Source: Marinobacterium profundum (GTDB lineage: Bacteria > Pseudomonadota > Gammaproteobacteria > Pseudomonadales > Balneatricaceae). From it: a DNA stretch of 56,360 bases. The notes under the pieces were generated by a model. It saw only the letters and a program-made list of their open reading frames with translations, did not search any database and was not told the DNA's origin. Made by a program: the position numbers and the translations under genes. This document shows, in pieces, positions 54,801 to 56,360 of the stretch. Where the stretch lies: NCBI RefSeq assembly GCF_001528745.1, contig NZ_BCNS01000112.1:1-56360 (forward strand), read 5' to 3'. The number at the start of each line of letters is the position of its first letter. Position 1 is the stretch's first letter.

Positions 54801-56360
54801 GCCATCTCCAGATGCTGGAAGTTACCGGCTGCGTCGAAGATGAGCGCATCCCCGTCGGAAAGGGTCAGCGCATAACCGCCATCAGTCTCGCTGAGCGTTC
54901 CGTCAAAAGCGCTCGTCGTGACGAACGAGCCATCGCGGACTTGCTCGAAGCGTGGGCGGGCCGGCGGTGTCAGCGCAAGCACGTCACCCGCAAGCGAGAC
55001 TGAGCGGCCAGCGGAGTTCGAGACGGTGTAGAGCGCGGCGGCGTCCACCGAGAGCGCACGCAGAGCGTCGATGTCGGAAAGTCCGGCCATCTGTACCGAG
55101 GTTCCATCGATTTGCAAACCGATATCGGCCAGCGTCGCCCAGCCTTGGCCAAGTGATCCTGTCATGCCGCGTTCTTCGATAGAGCCGAAATCACCCGCAG
55201 CTTCGAAGGCGAAGGCCAGTGCCGCGGTTGCACTGCTTCCGTCCAGGCCAAAGGATTCGAGTCGTTCCGCGAACGGCGCGAGGCCGGATGTCAGAGACAG
55301 GATCGTCGTGCCGAATTGGGCGGTGATGTTGTCCTCTATCCGCTCGACGATCGCGGGATCGATGAAGTCAGGCTGGTAGGCGACATATCGAGCGGCCAGG
55401 TCGGTGATCGCATCCGGGTCGGCCAGTTGGGCCACTGCATCAACGCGTGAGCGCGGGCCGGCCGTACCGCGTACATCGATCTCGATCATTTCTTCGCTGC
55501 CCGAACCGTCGCTCAGCAGAAATACTGTCTTGGAGTAGGTACCGGATAGCGGGTCGGCGAAGAGCCCACGCTCGGCAGTCACGGCGATCAGCGTAGGCGA
55601 GATATCCGTATAGGTCAGAGTTGCGATGCCAGCCTCGCCAACGGCGAGACGCTCGGGCAGATCGAGCGTCAGATCGCCGAGGCCCGGCGTCTCGATCGAG
55701 AATGTGACGGTCGCGGTATCCGTTCCGCCCCGCCCGTCCGAAATGAGATACTCGAAACTGTCTGCGGTTTGCGTGCCAGCTGCAGGTGTATAAGTGAAAG
55801 AACCATCCGTTTCGAGGTTGAGGGTTCCGGCCGTTGGACCGGAGACGACGGTCGCTTCGATGGCATCACCGTCCGGATCGCGGTCGTTTCGCAGCACTCC
55901 CCGGAAGGCGTCGATGCTCAACGTTTCGCCACGCACCGCGGTGTAGGCGTCGCCCACGGCCAACGGATCGCGGTTTACCTGTTGCAGATTAATGGTGACG
56001 GTCGTGGTTTCGCTCAGGTCAATGCCATCGAACGCCTGATAGATGAAACTGTCCGTTCCCGATGCGATGGGGTTAGGCGTGTAGACGAACGAGCCGTCTT
56101 CCGCCAGTGCGACAGCTCCCTTCGATGCGCCGCTGACAAGGATTGCCGATAGAGCATCGCCCTCGACATCGGTATCGTTTGCAAGAACGCCTGAGGCGGC
56201 ATCAACGGAAAGAACTTCTCCGACGGTCGTCTCGTAAGTGTCCGGTTTCGCGTCTGGCGCGTTCTGGAAATCGTCGTTCTCGATCGTCGCGTCCGAGCGA
56301 ACCGTCGCGCCGTCGAACGTGATCTCGAGCGAAAACAGCTCGGTCGGCTCTATGGTGGTG
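48878..56360 (-). CDS. Giant type I-secreted RHS/YD-repeat, VWD and cadherin-like protein (5' partial)
   Basis: At least 2,493 residues are encoded; the frame stays open to the right edge, so the N-terminus is missing. In protein order: end of a Calx-beta-like domain (ATIENDD, 56270-56360); two cadherin/VCBS-like domains (about 56250-55690); an unassigned RHS-leading region (55690-54790); more than 20 YD repeats (54785-52700) ending in the RHS core motif LDPTGL at 52706-52723; an AT-rich tip (about 52700-52360); a Pro/Asp linker; a von Willebrand D-like domain starting GDPHLITFDRTG at 52174 (to about 51600); six cadherin-like domains (51350-49245); a MopE-like segment (DGDADGFGVDD, 49735-49530); and a hemolysin-type C-terminus with GGGGADEFVFG. 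The RTX-like tail and the adjoining exporter indicate type I secretion. No immunity gene is evident. Confidence 0.92.
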   Translation of the reverse strand, partial: TTIEPTELFSLEITFDGATVRSDATIENDDFQNAPDAKPDTYETTVGEVLSVDAASGVLANDTDVEGDALSAILVSGASKGAVALAEDGSFVYTPNPIASGTDSFIYQAFDGIDLSETTTVTINLQQVNRDPLAVGDAYTAVRGETLSIDAFRGVLRNDRDPDGDAIEATVVSGPTAGTLNLETDGSFTYTPAAGTQTADSFEYLISDGRGGTDTATVTFSIETPGLGDLTLDLPERLAVGEAGIATLTYTDISPTLIAVTAERGLFADPLSGTYSKTVFLLSDGSGSEEMIEIDVRGTAGPRSRVDAVAQLADPDAITDLAARYVAYQPDFIDPAIVERIEDNITAQFGTTILSLTSGLAPFAERLESFGLDGSSATAALAFAFEAAGDFGSIEERGMTGSLGQGWATLADIGLQIDGTSVQMAGLSDIDALRALSVDAAALYTVSNSAGRSVSLAGDVLALTPPARPRFEQVRDGSFVTTSAFDGTLSETDGGYALTLSDGDALIFDAAGNFQHLEMAGGLQISASYDGDGNIVALSGPNGEEVSFDRRGDGRVTRVEDADGIAATFAYDGAGQLQAVTRPEGQSTFGYGSDGDLTTATAPGGIEAQFVYDALGRLDAARYGDGAQTEDIAYDNAGGVTITDGAGTVTELDFLPGSIVGRITDAKGGVSEIFYDDAGALAGVRAPDGTETTFEFDSRDRLTKITDANGAELRFVYDGTDEEPVSFTDAGGGIRSFTYDAGGQITEAIWPDGTELQFDYDAQGNLTGYTNRRGDDVTYTYDARGRLLSESDSSAGPTTYTYDARGRLTSATNDQGTTTLAYDSADRVTQIDYPTGRSLSYTYNEAGLRSSMSDGAGYELFYDYDALGRLTGLRDGSGDLVTYTYDAGGNLVREENGNGTVSLFDYDDTGRLTRIENRAPDGGINSFNAYTYDVAGQRVTNETQDGTWTYGYDAVGQLASADFASTNLEIDDKSITYEYDAAGNRTRVVEDGVETLYEANALNQYTSVGDATFTYDDDGNMTSRSDGDGTTTYAYDLDNRLTTVTQADGTVLTFAYDVFGNRVGKSVDGAATEFLVDPFGLGDVLSEFEGGARSATYAHGLGLAAGVIGGQTAWYDADAVGSVMTVTGSTGDVANAYAYTPFGTELREIESITNDFEFNGMFGVAEDTDNSSFMRARSYSDELGRFQSEDHLWITGSVDNLYSFSFNNPAQFLDPTGLESRIERYSRQKQLEAIAKKQSFFPIDQPPKYDSAFERAYDFVEGGLQAGIGYGLNKLGSGLKKFPGGQIPGLLSQTLGFAIRSEGRQKLTDAINNEDFEDVPASIVALDIYNQMRDGGEDGREKPEVPEDPDAPAGPPIPDDEAENPNPNAEVFGPPAPSDTDSAPVDPADGDTRTYGDPHLITFDRTGYSFQAVGEFTMVLGDGFEMQVRMEAINDFASVNTAVAMQVGDDIVAAYARETIPLVANGTAVVLAQGESIAVGGFTLYRTPRGAADDLANAEYIVTDSAGNGFYVRVFNGNANILPFVSDDAPVAGILGNLDGDRSNDFALRDGTVLTQPLPQTVLYGEYADSWRIDGANSLFLYRDGESTETFTDRSFPAGIVTYDDLDPVARAEAEAIAEAAGLVPGTFVFETTVIDIVLTGNSDFAEAIGEVPEFAPEDEQDEPIIPVEVNEAPELPDEPGVTVGPDGSFDIDALAGVTDPEGDTLTLLGGTDANGGTVEIVEVDGRQVVRFTPADGFSGDTEVSFQIGDGQGNVVTGSVTVTVDGDGGGVPLVAADDSLSTDEDKALTASLFADNGAGPDQDADGDTFSITTASIAGIPLAIGTSNALTDGGTLQIDADGTLTFDPGADFQSLGVAESVTLEFDYTISNAGGSDSATVTLTITGNNDAPVAAEDSGAGFSTDEDTTFTTASVLGNDTDVDGDTLNVSALDTTGTLGLVTDNGDGTFNYDPNGAFESLGIGDSATDSFTYTASDGNGGTDKATVSIMINPVNDAPATTADMFSVSVNGVLVIPVADLLVNDSDVDGDALLLTGVSGAVNGTVVLDDKGDEDTSNDEVVFTPDAGYFGDAEFDYTIADGFGGNATGRVDVTVTDAPNVAPTADPIDAGAVGEDGAVVSIDLLTDASAADSDGGTLGVANVAVKDANDNAVVFGLAGALLTINPTQFAVALNTGDNLTLNISYNVTDGQGGVTPNTGTLVVAGLDGPFTWYLDGDADGFGVDDAATNQLAYEIPEGTAAVAGDADDADDTVYPGAPEINDGKDNDQDGLLDEDNRNPVADSEAFEVVQDGSLVIPVAALLDGDTDPDGDALTVTAVSGAVNGTVALDDKGDSDAANDEVTFTPTAGFFGDAFFDYEISDGFGGSDTATTLVAVKELKNVITGTAASDYLVGTQAADVIYSDAGSYDRMIGGGGADEFVFGQETRNGIRERDVIMDYEVGIDSIVLINGASVGEIRQTSSSVVVFLDGDNDAIYVRGDGVTDQNLDIFTEAEFYFG
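49245..51350 (-). repeat. Tandem cadherin/VCBS-like domain repeats
   Basis: Six related modules of about 90-115 codons with the pattern DxDGDxL, FTPxxxFxGxxxFxYxIxDGxGG. The modules at about 50060-50380 and 49245-49535 are especially alike (VSGAVNGTV.LDDKGD in both), so they could recombine. A MopE-like segment at 49530-49735 interrupts the series. Confidence 0.85.
51600..52180 (-). other. Von Willebrand D-like domain within the giant protein
   Basis: The segment begins with YGDPHLITFDRTGYSFQAVG, the VWD entry motif, and continues through FEMQVRMEAIND and a late GILGNLDGDRSNDFALRDG, as in VWD domains. Few cysteines are present, as is common in bacterial copies. It occupies the place where polymorphic RHS proteins normally end. 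Confidence 0.8.
52700..54785 (-). repeat. RHS/YD-repeat shell region
   Basis: More than 20 repeats of the form YDxxGxLxxxxxxxGxxxxYxYD, with the RHS core ending in FNNPAQFLDPTGL (stop of the core near 52706). GC is in the low to mid 60s % by eye for 52930-54785, then falls to the mid 40s in 52380-52930, where the core ends and the tip begins. Confidence 0.9.

Overview
The window looks like a chromosomal piece of a marine gammaproteobacterium of the Oceanospirillales type (Marinobacterium-like). This rests on the housekeeping blocks (rne-rluC, murB next to a low-molecular-weight phosphatase, purM-purN, hda-PerM, cysB, thrH, tcdA), on the aquatic-type transporters (BCCT, TAXI-TRAP), and on a GC content near 57-60 % by eye. 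The species cannot be fixed from the sequence alone. I saw no rRNA, tRNA, CRISPR array, transposase or integrase.

Layout. 0-14 kb is core: pabB, thrH, a repeat-bearing gap, cysB, a KfrA-like coiled-coil gene overlapping rluC, a long rne leader, rne with a bidirectional terminator, murB, a protein-tyrosine phosphatase, and an aceE with no aceF beside it. 14.6-16.4 kb holds a nitroreductase divergent from a LysR regulator. 16.6-25.2 kb is an accessory catabolic island, all on the minus strand: MBL-fold lactonase, NIF3/CutA-like protein, zinc alcohol dehydrogenase, PcaB-like lyase, BCCT transporter, a more AT-rich LysR regulator, and a semialdehyde dehydrogenase. Shared upstream motifs suggest that this set is one regulon that imports a quaternary-amine-like solute and oxidises a C4-like skeleton; the substrate is unknown.

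25.6-33.6 kb holds a DUF429 gene, a CMD-family/class III aminotransferase operon divergent from an RpiR regulator across a perfect 16-bp palindrome, and a TAXI-TRAP transporter operon ending in a universal stress protein. 33.9-45 kb is mostly core again: an unknown 331-aa protein, LysR, LysE exporter, tcdA, a zinc-ribbon protein, hda, a PerM-like permease, DUF2066, purMN, DUF3108, YfcL, mtfA and DUF2164.

45-56.4 kb, the right edge, is the most unusual part. It carries a type I secretion ABC transporter and its HlyD-like adaptor, a PEP-CTERM protein, and a giant protein of more than 2,490 residues that runs off the window. This protein joins Calx-beta/cadherin-like domains, a full RHS/YD-repeat shell with a core-ending DPTGL motif, an AT-rich variable tip, a von Willebrand D-like domain, six more cadherin-like domains, a MopE-like calcium segment and an RTX-type C-terminal export signal. 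An RHS shell that continues into a VWD domain and a type I secretion signal, rather than ending in a toxin, is the best candidate here for an undescribed system.
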